This document shows positions 36,574 to 45,088 of a stretch of 64,000 nt of DNA, piece by piece. The position numbers and the translations under genes were made by a program. The first letter of the stretch is position 1. Every line of letters starts with the position of its first letter. Source of the stretch: Derxia gummosa DSM 723. Lineage in GTDB: Bacteria; Pseudomonadota; Gammaproteobacteria; Burkholderiales; Burkholderiaceae_E. The notes below the pieces were generated by a model that was not told the origin of the DNA, made no database searches, and saw nothing but the letters and a program-made list of their open reading frames with translations. The stretch lies in contig NZ_AXWS01000007.1 of the NCBI RefSeq assembly GCF_000482785.1, positions 868,001 through 932,000 on the forward strand, in the 5' to 3' direction.

Positions 36574-37002
36574 TCAGAAGGAAAAGTCACCAATCGACTC
36601 AGGAATGCCCGCCGCGACGGTCGCCTCCTCGGCGGCGTCATGGCTGGCCCGATCCCACAGTTCGAAGTACTGGCCCATGCCGAGCAGGATCACCTCGCGC
36701 TCGAGCTTGGCGAACTGTCGGTGCTCGGGACTGACCAAGGCTCGCCCGGCGCCATCGAGCTCAACTTCCTGAGCATTGCCAAGCAGCAGGCGCTGGAAAC
36801 CGCGCGCAGAGGCCGGAAACGCCGCGATCTCGACCCGCTTCGCTTCCCAGGTAGGACGCGGATAGATGAGCAGGCAGCGGTCGGGCGAGCGCGTGATCGT
36901 GATCTGGCCGCCGCCAAGCGCATTGAGGGCGTCGCGATACCGGGATGGCACGGAAAGCCTTCCTTTCGCATCGAGGGTCAACGCCGAATTGCCTTGGAAC
37001 AC
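36574..37002 (-). CDS. mraZ: Transcriptional regulator MraZ
   Basis: A 142-residue DNA-binding protein with two AbrB/SpoVT-like swapped-hairpin domains (MFQGNSALTLDAKGRLSVPSR and LDGAGRALVSPEHRQFA), which assembles as a ring. It starts with GTG at 37002 after a weak AGGCGGCAGGC. MraZ represses its own cluster by binding repeated GTGGG-type boxes, and such boxes are present upstream. It is the first gene of the dcw transcript. Confidence 0.95.
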   Translation of the reverse strand: MFQGNSALTLDAKGRLSVPSRYRDALNALGGGQITITRSPDRCLLIYPRPTWEAKRVEIAAFPASARGFQRLLLGNAQEVELDGAGRALVSPEHRQFAKLEREVILLGMGQYFELWDRASHDAAEEATVAAGIPESIGDFSF

Positions 37003-37102
37003 GCCTGCCGCCTGGAGTCGAATCGACCGGGAGAGCCCCTGTGTCGAGGCCGCGCAAGCTATATGGGGAAGCGCGACTTAGGCCCGATTTAGGCCGATTC
37101 GT

Positions 37103-37164
37103 TCCACAAAAGCTCACTTTTTTGCACTTTTTCCCACTCTACCGACGGGCTGTAACCGGGTCAA
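37103..37164 (-). promoter_or_regulatory. mraZ (dcw) promoter with four MraZ-type boxes
   Basis: On the minus strand, TTGACC (37159-37164) and TAGAGT (37136-37141) are separated by exactly 17 bases, a good sigma70 promoter. Four boxes follow at exact 10-base spacing: GTGGG (37133-37137, overlapping the -10), GTGCA (37123-37127), GTGAG (37113-37117) and GTGGA (37103-37107), with A/T-rich spacers of five bases. MraZ is known to bind tandem TGGG-type repeats with five-base spacers in its own promoter, so autorepression is expected. Confidence 0.85.
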
Positions 37165-37441
37165 GGCGAGGTCAGGGGAATTACCCAATCGGAACAAGCA
37201 CTTAGCCTTTCAGCCCCAAGTCGCGCGACGGCAAAAAACCCCATGGAATTAGAGCCTTGCGGTCGCTTTTGAATGCGCAGGATCAAAACCGCCTTTCCGC
37301 CAGGCGGCAGCACTCGTGGAAATCGGAATCTAAAAGCGGATGGAGGGAGCCGATCGGGCACAGGCCGCCGGACAGCCGAAAACGTGTCGATCGTGGGAAA
37401 GGGTGGGACGCCGCCGCTGTCCCGACCGCAGAAGAAGAAGT
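37165..37441. other. Gap between the mra promoter and rnpB
   Basis: About 277 bases without a convincing gene. Minus-strand transcripts leaving rnpB must cross it; GGGAC near 37419-37423 and GTCCC near 37405-37409 on that strand could form a weak terminator with only a TTT tail. I see nothing else. Confidence 0.5.
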
Positions 37442-37750
37442 GCGAAGCGGATCTGTAAGCCGGATTCTGTGACGGCGGGTTGCCCCGCCCTGACAGCCAT
37501 TCCTCTAGGCGACGTGTCGCCACGCCGCTCAAGCCACCTACCCGCGGCCTCGCCGGGCAAGGTCATCGACCGCCTATTTGGTGTTGCTCCGCGTAGAGAT
37601 TGCCCGTTTCACCCGAACTGAATCGGCTCGTCTCTGTTGCTCTGATCCGCGCCTTGCGGCGGACAGGTGTTACCTGCTACGCAGCCCTGCGGAGTCCGGA
37701 CTTTCCTCCCGGCCGGCAAGCCGGCCCGGCGGCTGTCCGATCCGCTTCGC
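37442..37750 (-). ncRNA. rnpB: RNase P RNA (class A)
   Basis: The minus strand carries the hallmark core: GGGAGGAAAGTCCGGACTCC (P4 5' side and flanks) near 37700, GCAGGTAACACCTG, CACCAAATAGGCGG, GGGTAGGTGGCTTGAG and ACAGAATCCGGCTTAC near the 3' end. The ends close as P1: GCGAAGCGGATC pairs with GATCCGCTTCGC. The RNA is the catalytic subunit that trims tRNA 5' leaders. At about 305-309 bases it is compact beside the 377-base E. coli RNA. Confidence 0.95.
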
Positions 37751-37757
37751 GGCGGGA

Positions 37758-37763
37758 AGTGTA
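37758..37763 (-). promoter_or_regulatory. Probable -10 of rnpB
   Basis: TACACT on the minus strand lies eight bases before the predicted RNA 5' end. No strong -35 is seen; CTGACT stands 15 bases upstream. Confidence 0.45.
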
Positions 37764-37872
37764 CCCGTCATGCCCCGAAGTCAGCGCCAACCAAATTTAG
37801 GCGCCCGAAGCAGGGAGAATTCGCACAGTGCGTGTTGCAGAATATGTCCTCTGCTGAACTTGCCGCTCGGCC

Positions 37873-40053
37873 ATGGCAACGCCCCCCTCCGACATTCTCC
37901 TGATCGACAGCGACAGCGAGCGCCTGGCGCGGATGCGTCTCGATCTCGAATCGGCGGACTACCGGGTGCGCACCGCAGGCGACGGGCTTCAGGGTCTTGC
38001 AGCCATCATGATGCGTGCGCCGATGCTCATCGTCGCCGGACTGGTCATGCCCAAGATGGACGGCATCGGTCTGGTACGCGCGGTGCGCTCGAACGAACGC
38101 ATGCGCCATCTGCCGATCGTGCTGGTGGGCGAACGCAGCGACAGCGATCTTGCCGCCCGTGCGCGCGCCGCTGGCGCCAACATCGTGCTGGCGCGCCCGA
38201 TGCCGCGCGAGGTGCTGCTGCTGGCGCTGGCCGAGGAATTGCGCGATCACAGCAAGCTCGCGGCGACCACGCTTACCGGTCTTACGCTGTCGGGCAACAC
38301 CCAGGCGAGCCTCCCGGTCATCGAGCCGGAGCGTCTGCCCAACCCGATGACGCGCACCGATCCGCGCAGCCCCGCGCGCGACCTCCCGTCGCCGAAGCCC
38401 GGCCCGAAACTCGAACAGCACACCCTGCCGGCCAACTTCGCGCAGTTCATCGATCAGGCGCCGGAAACGCTCATCAACGAGTCGATCCTCAATCCCGACT
38501 TCGATCTGGCCGCGAGCCAGATGATCACCAAGCGCAACACCACCGGCACGGTGCTGTTCTCCGACATCCGAAACTTCACGTCGATGTCGGAGAAGCTCGA
38601 ATCCGAGCAGGTGGTGGAACTGCTCAACGCCTATTTCGCGCGGGCCTGCGAGCCGATCCAGCGCCAGCACGGCTGGGTCGTGAAATTTCTCGGCGACGGA
38701 CTGGTGGCGCTGTTCGAGTCGCCGCCCGATCAGATGCAGGATCACGCCGAGCGCGCGCTCAAGGCCGGCCTGCTCATGATCCTGGCCGCGACGCGCTTCC
38801 GCACCTGGATCTCCGACCGCCATCCGGGCAAGCAGCTGCCCGAGTTCTGCATCGGCGTCGGCATCCATACCGGCGACGTCACCGTGTGCAAGATGGGCAG
38901 CCACGACACGGTCGAGACCACGATCATCGGCGACACGGTCAACACCGCCGCGCGGCTCGAAGAAGCCACGAAGGAGCTGCAATGGAGCGTGGTTGCGAGC
39001 CAGCCCGCCTTCGACGGCGCTGGCCCGCGCCTGCGCGGCGGACGCCGCAGCCAGGTCAGCCTCAAGGGCCGGGTGCAGCCGGTGGACATCGTCGAGGTGG
39101 TCGGGCTCGACCCCAAGCAGCGCGCGAGCGAGCAGGAACGGCGCTTTTACGAAGCGGTATCGGCGGCGGTGCAGACCAACTCCGACATCATCCGGCGCTG
39201 GCCCTCCCGCCGCGCCACTGGCGCCAGCCCCGCGAGCGGCAACGGCAGCGGCGTCGGCCCCGATGGCCAGCCCGATATTCCGGGCTACCGGCTGCTGCGC
39301 AAGCTCGGCGAGGGCGGCATGTCGCTCGTCTATCTGGCCGAGCGCGAGAGCGATGCCGGCGAGGTCGTGCTCAAGCTGCTGCCCATCAACGACAAGACGC
39401 TCGGCGAGACGCTCCAGCGCTTCATCCAGGAGTACTCGACGATCTCGCAGGTCGATCATCCGAGCGTGGCGCGCATCTTCGAGCAGGGCTTCACCCAGCG
39501 CTTCGCCTACATCGCGATGGAGCATTTCCCGGGCGGCGACCTGCGCGGAATCATCAAGAGCGGCATGACCGCCGAGATGGCCCAGAGCACGCTCATCCGC
39601 ATCGCCGGCGCGCTTGCGGCGATCCACAAGCTCGGCATCGTCCACCGCGACATGAAGCCCGACAACGTCATGCTGCGGCGCGACGGCTCGCTCGTGCTGG
39701 CCGATTTCGGCATCGCCAAGCACCTCGAAAACGCGCTCATGAAGACGCGTCACGGCGAGGTTTACGGCACGCCCTACTACATCTCGCCCGAGCAGGCGGT
39801 GGGCGGCGCGGTCGATACGCGCAGTGATCTCTACAGCCTCGGCGTGATGCTGTTCGAGATGCTCACCGGCAAGAAGCCCTATTACGCCGACAACGCCCAG
39901 GGTCTGCTGTACCAGCATGTGCATTCCCCGATACCCCGGTTGCCCGCGACGCTCGCACGCTTCCAGCCCCTGCTCGACCAGCTGATGGCCAAGAAGTCCG
40001 CCGAGCGCTTTTCGAGCGCGGCCCAGGTGATCGAGGCCGCCATGCAAATCTGA
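37873..40053 (+). CDS. Pseudo-receiver / class III cyclase / Ser-Thr kinase fusion
   Basis: A 726-residue cytosolic signalling protein with three modules. Residues 6-122 form a receiver-like domain in which the phospho-acceptor Asp is replaced by G56 (VAGLVMPKMDG) and the C-terminal Lys by R108. Residues about 222-380 form a class III nucleotide cyclase: metal Asps D231 (FSDIRNFT) and D275 (KFLGDG), adenine-type K271, and N357 and R361 (GDTVNTAAR) all present, so it should make cAMP or cGMP. Residues 470-726 form a Hanks-type kinase: glycine loop GEGGMSLVY, K501, HRDMKPDN at 591-598 and DFG at 611-613. Proline-rich and Gly/Ser linkers separate the parts. The next gene follows by eight bases. 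Confidence 0.88.
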   Translation: MATPPSDILLIDSDSERLARMRLDLESADYRVRTAGDGLQGLAAIMMRAPMLIVAGLVMPKMDGIGLVRAVRSNERMRHLPIVLVGERSDSDLAARARAAGANIVLARPMPREVLLLALAEELRDHSKLAATTLTGLTLSGNTQASLPVIEPERLPNPMTRTDPRSPARDLPSPKPGPKLEQHTLPANFAQFIDQAPETLINESILNPDFDLAASQMITKRNTTGTVLFSDIRNFTSMSEKLESEQVVELLNAYFARACEPIQRQHGWVVKFLGDGLVALFESPPDQMQDHAERALKAGLLMILAATRFRTWISDRHPGKQLPEFCIGVGIHTGDVTVCKMGSHDTVETTIIGDTVNTAARLEEATKELQWSVVASQPAFDGAGPRLRGGRRSQVSLKGRVQPVDIVEVVGLDPKQRASEQERRFYEAVSAAVQTNSDIIRRWPSRRATGASPASGNGSGVGPDGQPDIPGYRLLRKLGEGGMSLVYLAERESDAGEVVLKLLPINDKTLGETLQRFIQEYSTISQVDHPSVARIFEQGFTQRFAYIAMEHFPGGDLRGIIKSGMTAEMAQSTLIRIAGALAAIHKLGIVHRDMKPDNVMLRRDGSLVLADFGIAKHLENALMKTRHGEVYGTPYYISPEQAVGGAVDTRSDLYSLGVMLFEMLTGKKPYYADNAQGLLYQHVHSPIPRLPATLARFQPLLDQLMAKKSAERFSSAAQVIEAAMQI

Positions 40054-40061
40054 CCCTGCCG

Positions 40062-40865
40062 ATGCCCCCTCCCCAACAGGCTCCCGCGCGCGTCCTGCCC
40101 GGACAGGCGCTGCGCGTGCGCATCCTCGGCTTCAGCCCGACCGAGCGCATCGCGCTGGCAACCATCTTCGAATACTCCGATCAGCGGGTGCAGCGCTATC
40201 TGCTCGCGGCGCGTGGCGAGGCCTGCGAACTGCTGCTGGTCGACACCGACGACGCACGCGCCATGTCGGCCTACATGAGCGACCGCAACATGGCGCGGCT
40301 CGGCACGGTGCTGGTCGGCGACGGCCGTGTGCCGGGCGACCTGCCGCGCGTCGGCCGGCCTCTGGTGTGGAGCACGCTGTTCGCCGCGCTCGACGGCGTG
40401 GCGCGCCAGAGCATGTCGCTGCCGGCGATGCTGGCCAGCCTGCCGGCCTCACTGCGCGCGGCGCTGCCGCCGCTCGACGGACGGGTGGCGCGCGTGCTCG
40501 TGGCCGATGCCGACAGCGCCAACGCCGAGTTCATCCGCGCCGCCCTCAAGCCCTTTCGCGTCGATACCGGCATCGCCGCCGACGCGGGCCAGGCGCTCGA
40601 CATGCTCGGCCTGACGCACTACCGCCTGCTGTTCTCGGCCGACGATCTGCCCGGCGGCGGACTGCGGCTGCTGCGGCGCGCGCGCAAGCTGAGCGCCGGC
40701 GACACCTCGGTCGCGCTCATGAGCCGCGACGATAACTTCGGCACCCGCGCCCGCGCGCTGCTGGCCGGCTGCGACACCCTGCTCATCAAGCCGATCGACC
40801 CGACCGAACTGGTCACGGCGCTCGGTCGCGCGCTCAGCCGCAACCGGCTCGCCCACGCAAACTGA
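40062..40865 (+). CDS. Double receiver-like protein
   Basis: A 267-residue protein, probably cotranscribed with the cyclase-kinase. Residues 17-115 resemble a degenerate receiver-type alpha/beta domain (LRVRILGFSPTERIALATIF, then LLLVDTDD). Residues 142-258 form a clearer receiver: VLVADAD at the acidic pocket and the conserved Lys K243 in LIKP. The acceptor position holds A193 (FSADDLPGG), with Asp only at the next two residues, so phosphorylation is doubtful. No output domain follows. It may be a stand-alone partner of the kinase or cyclase domain. Confidence 0.75.
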   Translation: MPPPQQAPARVLPGQALRVRILGFSPTERIALATIFEYSDQRVQRYLLAARGEACELLLVDTDDARAMSAYMSDRNMARLGTVLVGDGRVPGDLPRVGRPLVWSTLFAALDGVARQSMSLPAMLASLPASLRAALPPLDGRVARVLVADADSANAEFIRAALKPFRVDTGIAADAGQALDMLGLTHYRLLFSADDLPGGGLRLLRRARKLSAGDTSVALMSRDDNFGTRARALLAGCDTLLIKPIDPTELVTALGRALSRNRLAHAN

Positions 40866-40876
40866 GGCCGACGGAC

Positions 40877-40896
40877 GCTCGCGCCCTCCCGCGAGC
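40877..40896. terminator. Hairpin between convergent genes
   Basis: GCTCGCG (40877-40883) pairs perfectly with CGCGAGC (40890-40896) around CCCTCC. It lies between the double-receiver gene and the convergent 5'-nucleotidase gene. No T-run is present. Confidence 0.5.
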
Positions 40897-40938
40897 CGCG
40901 CAAGCACCGGCATCACCGTCGCGCCAGCCGCGCGCCCC

Positions 40939-41973
40939 TCACTCCGGCGCCGGCAGCCGGTTGGCGATACCCGCCACCACATGCCCCGTCGGCGCATGGG
41001 CAGCGGCCGAATCGCAATGCCGCGTCTGGTCGTCGAAGAAGAAATCCGGCTCGAACTCGCGCAGGAACGGCCCCTTGTCGAGCCCGCCGAGAAACATCGC
41101 CTCGTCCACGCCGACGTTCCAATCCATCAGCGTGCGGATCGCGCGCTCGTGCGCCGGCGCGCTGCGGGCGGTGACGAGCGCGGTGCGGATACGCATCGGC
41201 GGACCGTCGGCGCGGACGAGGTCGGCCCGGATGCCGCCGCCGTCGCCCGTCTCGCGCACTTCAAGCGCCGCGCCCGCGCTGCCGGCCGTGGAAGCCGATT
41301 GCAGCGCATGCAGCGCGCGCAGCAGCGGCGCGAACGGCCCGGGCGGCAGCGGCCGCGACACATGCTGGACCTCGTGCTCGATGAAGCGGTGCAGCCCGCC
41401 CGCCTTGTAGATCGCCTCGGCCTCGTCGCTGAACAGCACCGCGTCGCCATCGAAGGCGATGCGGATCTCGTCCGGATGCGAGGCCGCCGCCGCGCGCGAT
41501 TGCGGATACACGCGCGCCGCCGGAAAGCCCGCGTCGAGCGCGTCGCGCACGTCGGCCTCGTTGGCCGACAGGAACAGATTGGCCGCGAGCGGCGCCAGAT
41601 AGCGCCACGGCGAGCGCCCGCGCGTGAACACCGCCCGGTCGATCGCCAGCCCTGCCGCGCGCGCCGAGCGGAACACCCGCAAGCCCGACACCGGATCGTT
41701 GCGCGACAGGATCACCACCTCGACGCGTCGGTTCTTCTCGTCGCAGCCGCGGTTGAAGGCGAGCAGCTTGCGCACCAGCGGCGCGGCCACGCCGTCGCGG
41801 GCGGCGAGTTCGAGCCGGTCGAGCTGGAGCTGCATGTAGGCGCCATCGTCGGGATGGGCGTCGAACATGCGGTTCTCCTCCTCGAAATCGAACAGGGCGC
41901 GCGAACTGATGGCGACGACGAGACGCGACGAGGCATCGGGCAAGGGCGCGGCGAGGGTCGGAAGCTGGGTCAT
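40939..41973 (-). CDS. Cytosolic 5'-nucleotidase, cN-I family
   Basis: A 344-residue protein of the 5'-nucleotidase family best known from mammalian cytosolic nucleotidase I. It reads LVVAISSRALFDFEEENRMF at the start, VVILSRNDPVSGLRVF, RIAFDGDAVLFSDEAE (the haloacid-dehalogenase-like DxDxV region) and the closing FDDQTRHCDSA. It would hydrolyse AMP or other nucleoside monophosphates. Its position between a nucleotide cyclase gene and a sensor kinase makes a link to cyclic-nucleotide turnover tempting, but the gene is on the opposite strand and no direct evidence exists. It is divergent from the histidine kinase gene with 131 bases between. Confidence 0.82.
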   Translation of the reverse strand: MTQLPTLAAPLPDASSRLVVAISSRALFDFEEENRMFDAHPDDGAYMQLQLDRLELAARDGVAAPLVRKLLAFNRGCDEKNRRVEVVILSRNDPVSGLRVFRSARAAGLAIDRAVFTRGRSPWRYLAPLAANLFLSANEADVRDALDAGFPAARVYPQSRAAAASHPDEIRIAFDGDAVLFSDEAEAIYKAGGLHRFIEHEVQHVSRPLPPGPFAPLLRALHALQSASTAGSAGAALEVRETGDGGGIRADLVRADGPPMRIRTALVTARSAPAHERAIRTLMDWNVGVDEAMFLGGLDKGPFLREFEPDFFFDDQTRHCDSAAAHAPTGHVVAGIANRLPAPE

Positions 41974-42104
41974 GGCGGACGCGGGAAATCGATGGAAAAG
42001 CTGCCTGCCGGCCCGAGCATAAGCGCGGGGCGGCGTGTAAAAAAACGCGGCATCCGGCGCGTTGCCCGCAGGCTAGGTCTTGCCATTGCCTCCCGTCGCC
42101 CACC

Positions 42105-44060
42105 ATGCCGCCTCACACCCAACGCAAGCCTCCGGACGAGCCGGCCAACCCGCCGCCGCCGGCCGCTCTGGCGACGGTGTTCACCGCCCTGCCCTGGCCG
42201 GCGCTGCTGGCCGACAGCCAGGATTGCATCGTCGCCGCCAATCCGGCCTGCGCGACGCTCGCGGCCGCGCAGGGGCTGGTCGGCGCCCAGCTCGTCGGCC
42301 TCGCGGCCACGCCGGTGCTCGGCCGCGTCCTCAAGCGCGCGCTCGACCATGCTCGCGAACGCGGCGACATCAGCCTCGACGACTTCAGCCTGCGCGACGG
42401 CAGCGCCTTCGACCTGCGGCTGCGCGCCCTGCCCGGCCATCCCGGTCACTGCCTGCTGCTGCTGCTCGAACGCGCCCGGCTGCGCGAGCGCATCGACCAG
42501 CTCGAACACGAGAACCGCGAGCTGCGCGCCACCAACCTCGTCAACGCCAAGCTGGCCCAAGTGGCCGACCTCACCAACGGCGCCGTCATCATCAGCGACC
42601 GCCAGCGCCGCGTGATCTGGACCAACCGCGCCTTCGCGCGCATCACCGGCCATGACGGCGCGGTCGCCAGCGGCCAGCCGCAGGCGATGTTCATCAACGG
42701 GCCGGGCAGCGATCCGGCCACCCTTGCCGACATCGACATCACGCTCGCCGCCGGCCTGCCGATCGAGCATGTCGAACTGCTCGCGCACCGCCACGACGGC
42801 AGCACCTACTGGGCCTCGCTCAGCATCCAGCCCGTTACCGGCGGCGACGGCATGACCGAGCGCTTCATCACCGTGCTGCACGACATCGGCGAAGGCCGCG
42901 CCACTGCCGAGGCGCGCCACGCGATGCTCTACGCCGAGGCCGTCAGCCTCGCCAAGACCGACTTCCTCGCCCGTCTCGGCCACGAGATGCGCGCGCCGCT
43001 CAACGCCATCATCGGCACGGTCGAGCTGCTGCGGCATGACGCGAGCCTCGCGCTGCACGGCACGCCGCGCCAACTGGTGGGCGCGGTGGCGCAATCGGCG
43101 CGCCAGCTGCTCGGCATGGTCGACCAGGCGGTCGACTTGGCGCGCACCGAGCGCTCGACGCTGCGGCTGCGCTGGAGCGAGGTCGATTGCGTGCGCTGCG
43201 TGCGCGACGCGACCGACCTCATCGATCCCGAACTCACGCGCCGCGATGTCGAGCTGCGCATCCGCCAGTCGCTCGGTCCGGCCGTCATCGCCTGGGCCGA
43301 CCGCGAGCGGCTGGAGGAAATCCTCATCCACCTGCTGTCGAACGCGGTGCGCGACTGCGCCGACGCCGGCGTGGTGGACGTGGGCTGCCGGGTCGATGCC
43401 GCGGCCGGCCATGCCGTCATCGACATCACCCATCCCGTGACCGAGAGCGCGCGCGAGCATGTCGGCAAGCTCATCGCCTCGCTGGCGCCGCGCCCCGACG
43501 CGATGCCGAGCGGCGATACGCCGCGCGAGCTGGGCCTGTCGATCGCGCAATGGCTGGCGGTGATGATGAACGGCCGCATCGACGCCCGCCGTGACGACGC
43601 CAGCCTGTGCCTGAGCCTGGCGCTGCCGCTGCCCCGGCCACTGGCCCGCGCGGGCGGCGAGCGCCGGCCCGCCGCCGATCCCGGCCCGCTCACCCTGCTC
43701 TGCCTCGATGACAACGTGCTCGACATCGCGCAGCTGGAAGCGATGCTGGAGGCCTATCCCTCGGTGCGGCTGCATGTGGCGAACCAGCGCGAGGAGGCCA
43801 TCGAACTCACGCGCCTGCTCAAGCCCGACGTGGTGCTCGTGGCCGATCACTTGGCCGGACTGCGGCCGGCCGAGTTCGTCCGCGCGCTGGCCGCCGCACG
43901 GCCCGGGCCGGCGCCGCGCATCGCGCTCATCACGCCAACCGCACGCCAGGCCGAGGCGGCGTCCGCCAATGCGGCGAGCCGGCTGCTGGTCAAGCCGCTC
44001 ACCGTGCGCCAGCTGCTGCAACTCCTCGAACGGCCGGCGGATCGCGGCACGGGCGGCTGA
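42105..44060 (+). CDS. PAS-domain hybrid histidine kinase with degenerate receiver
   Basis: A 651-residue cytosolic sensor kinase without membrane helices. Residues 22-120 and 152-262 are PAS-like, joined by a coiled coil (122-150). The HisKA helix carries H293 in RLGHEMRAPLNAI. The ATPase domain (about 395-510) keeps N413 (N box) and a GLSI-type G2 box at 477-480. The G1 box is replaced by IDITHPVTES, so ATP binding may be weak. Residues 529-645 are a receiver: acidic pair in LDDN and K630 are kept, but the acceptor position is A580 (VADHL, Asp one residue later). Possibly the kinase core of the neighbouring pseudo-receiver group. Confidence 0.82.
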   Translation: MPPHTQRKPPDEPANPPPPAALATVFTALPWPALLADSQDCIVAANPACATLAAAQGLVGAQLVGLAATPVLGRVLKRALDHARERGDISLDDFSLRDGSAFDLRLRALPGHPGHCLLLLLERARLRERIDQLEHENRELRATNLVNAKLAQVADLTNGAVIISDRQRRVIWTNRAFARITGHDGAVASGQPQAMFINGPGSDPATLADIDITLAAGLPIEHVELLAHRHDGSTYWASLSIQPVTGGDGMTERFITVLHDIGEGRATAEARHAMLYAEAVSLAKTDFLARLGHEMRAPLNAIIGTVELLRHDASLALHGTPRQLVGAVAQSARQLLGMVDQAVDLARTERSTLRLRWSEVDCVRCVRDATDLIDPELTRRDVELRIRQSLGPAVIAWADRERLEEILIHLLSNAVRDCADAGVVDVGCRVDAAAGHAVIDITHPVTESAREHVGKLIASLAPRPDAMPSGDTPRELGLSIAQWLAVMMNGRIDARRDDASLCLSLALPLPRPLARAGGERRPAADPGPLTLLCLDDNVLDIAQLEAMLEAYPSVRLHVANQREEAIELTRLLKPDVVLVADHLAGLRPAEFVRALAAARPGPAPRIALITPTARQAEAASANAASRLLVKPLTVRQLLQLLERPADRGTGG

Positions 44061-44134
44061 CGGCGCCGACCGGCGCGAGGCGCGCCCGTCGGAGCGGCGC
44101 GCGAGGGCGATCGGCCACCATCCCAAACGCGGCG

Positions 44135-44168
44135 CGGCCCGCCCACGTCGATCGACGCAGGCGGGCCG
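44135..44168. terminator. Two-tier hairpin between convergent genes
   Basis: CGGCCCGCC (44135-44143) pairs perfectly with GGCGGGCCG (44160-44168). The loop itself contains the self-complementary CGTCGATCGACG. It stands between the histidine kinase gene and the convergent csbD-like gene. Confidence 0.6.
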
Positions 44169-44211
44169 CATGCGCCGCTTCACCGCGCGGCGCGGGCGTG
44201 ACGCGATCCGC

Positions 44212-44397
44212 TCAATGACGGTCGATCGCGTCCTTCACCTTTTCCTTCGCGTCGCCGTAGCCGGCCTGCGTCTTGCCGGCGAGCTGGTCTGCCTTGCCCT
44301 CGGCACGCAGCCGGTCGTTGTCGGTCAGCTTGCCGACGCCTTCCTTGACCTTGCCCTTGGCCTCTTCGACACGGCCCTTCACCTGATCGCTGTTCAT
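44212..44397 (-). CDS. CsbD-like stress protein
   Basis: A 61-residue, highly charged protein of the CsbD family: NSDQVKGRVEEAKGKVKEG, then a matching Lys/Glu/Gly-rich repeat ending EKVKDAIDRH. Such proteins are general-stress products of unknown biochemistry. The ATG at 44397 is taken because GGAG lies six bases upstream. The BON-domain gene is 38 bases upstream on the same strand and is likely cotranscribed. Confidence 0.88.
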   Translation of the reverse strand: MNSDQVKGRVEEAKGKVKEGVGKLTDNDRLRAEGKADQLAGKTQAGYGDAKEKVKDAIDRH

Positions 44398-44435
44398 ATA
44401 CATCTCCTTGCTGGGGGGTTGAACTTCGAAGGGGA

Positions 44436-44771
44436 TCAACGCGCGGCGGTCTTGAGCCGGACGTCGTTCTTGACGCCGACCACGCCCTTGACCTGGCGGG
44501 CCAGCATCACGGCCTGATCGATCTCGGCCTGGCTGTTGGCGAAGCCGCTCAACTGCACCGTGCCCTTGAAGGTCTCGACCGAGATGTCGGTGGCGTTCAC
44601 GGTCTTGTCCTGGATGAAGGCGTTCTTGACCTTCGTGGTGATGACCGAATCGTCGATGTGCTCGCCGAAGCTTTCCGACGTGGGCGACGAAGCGCAGCCG
44701 GTCGCGAGTACCGCGCCCGTGCCGAGCATGGCGACGACGAGACCGCGAGCGATGAGTTTTGTGGCTGTCAT
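44436..44771 (-). CDS. BON-domain lipoprotein (OsmY-like)
   Basis: A 111-residue exported lipoprotein: lipobox LATGC with C26, then one BON domain (DDSVITTKVKNAFIQDKTVNATDISVETFKGTVQLSGF, abbreviated here by its ends DDSVITT and QLSGF). BON proteins bind phospholipid and protect the envelope under osmotic stress. GGGAG precedes the ATG. Together with the CsbD-like gene it forms a small stress operon. Confidence 0.88.
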   Translation of the reverse strand: MTATKLIARGLVVAMLGTGAVLATGCASSPTSESFGEHIDDSVITTKVKNAFIQDKTVNATDISVETFKGTVQLSGFANSQAEIDQAVMLARQVKGVVGVKNDVRLKTAAR

Positions 44772-45088
44772 TGGTGGCTCTCCCGAATCCGCTTGACGGG
44801 GATCGGGCCGCGCGCGGCGCCGATCACGGTGGCGGCCGGGATTCGTGTCTCGGCTGCGACCGCGAGGCCAATGTATCGACGGGGGTGGAGGCGCCCTGTC
44901 GTCCGCGCGGCGGTGGCACGGTCAGGGTCGAGCGGGCGAGTTTGTAGGACTGGGCGGGCCGATAGCCGATAACCGGATGCCGCGTGCCGGCCCGCCCGCG
45001 CCACCGCCGGCCCCGCGCCGGCAACCGCCGACGGGCGGCCGGCCGCACCCCGGCGCCGGCCCAGGCGACGATGGCCGACGCCGCGCCC
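44772..45088. other. Intergenic region with one inverted repeat
   Basis: 317 bases between the BON gene start and the epsI stop, with no convincing gene. GGGCGGGCC (44952-44960) and GGCCCGCCC (44989-44997) are exact reverse complements 28 bases apart and could end the minus-strand exosortase transcript. The promoter of the BON-csbD pair must lie in the left part. Confidence 0.5.

Noticed and set aside
37768-40047. Long minus-strand open frame opposite the cyclase-kinase gene
   Set aside because: No recognisable domain and wrong codon-position composition; a shadow of the plus-strand fusion gene.
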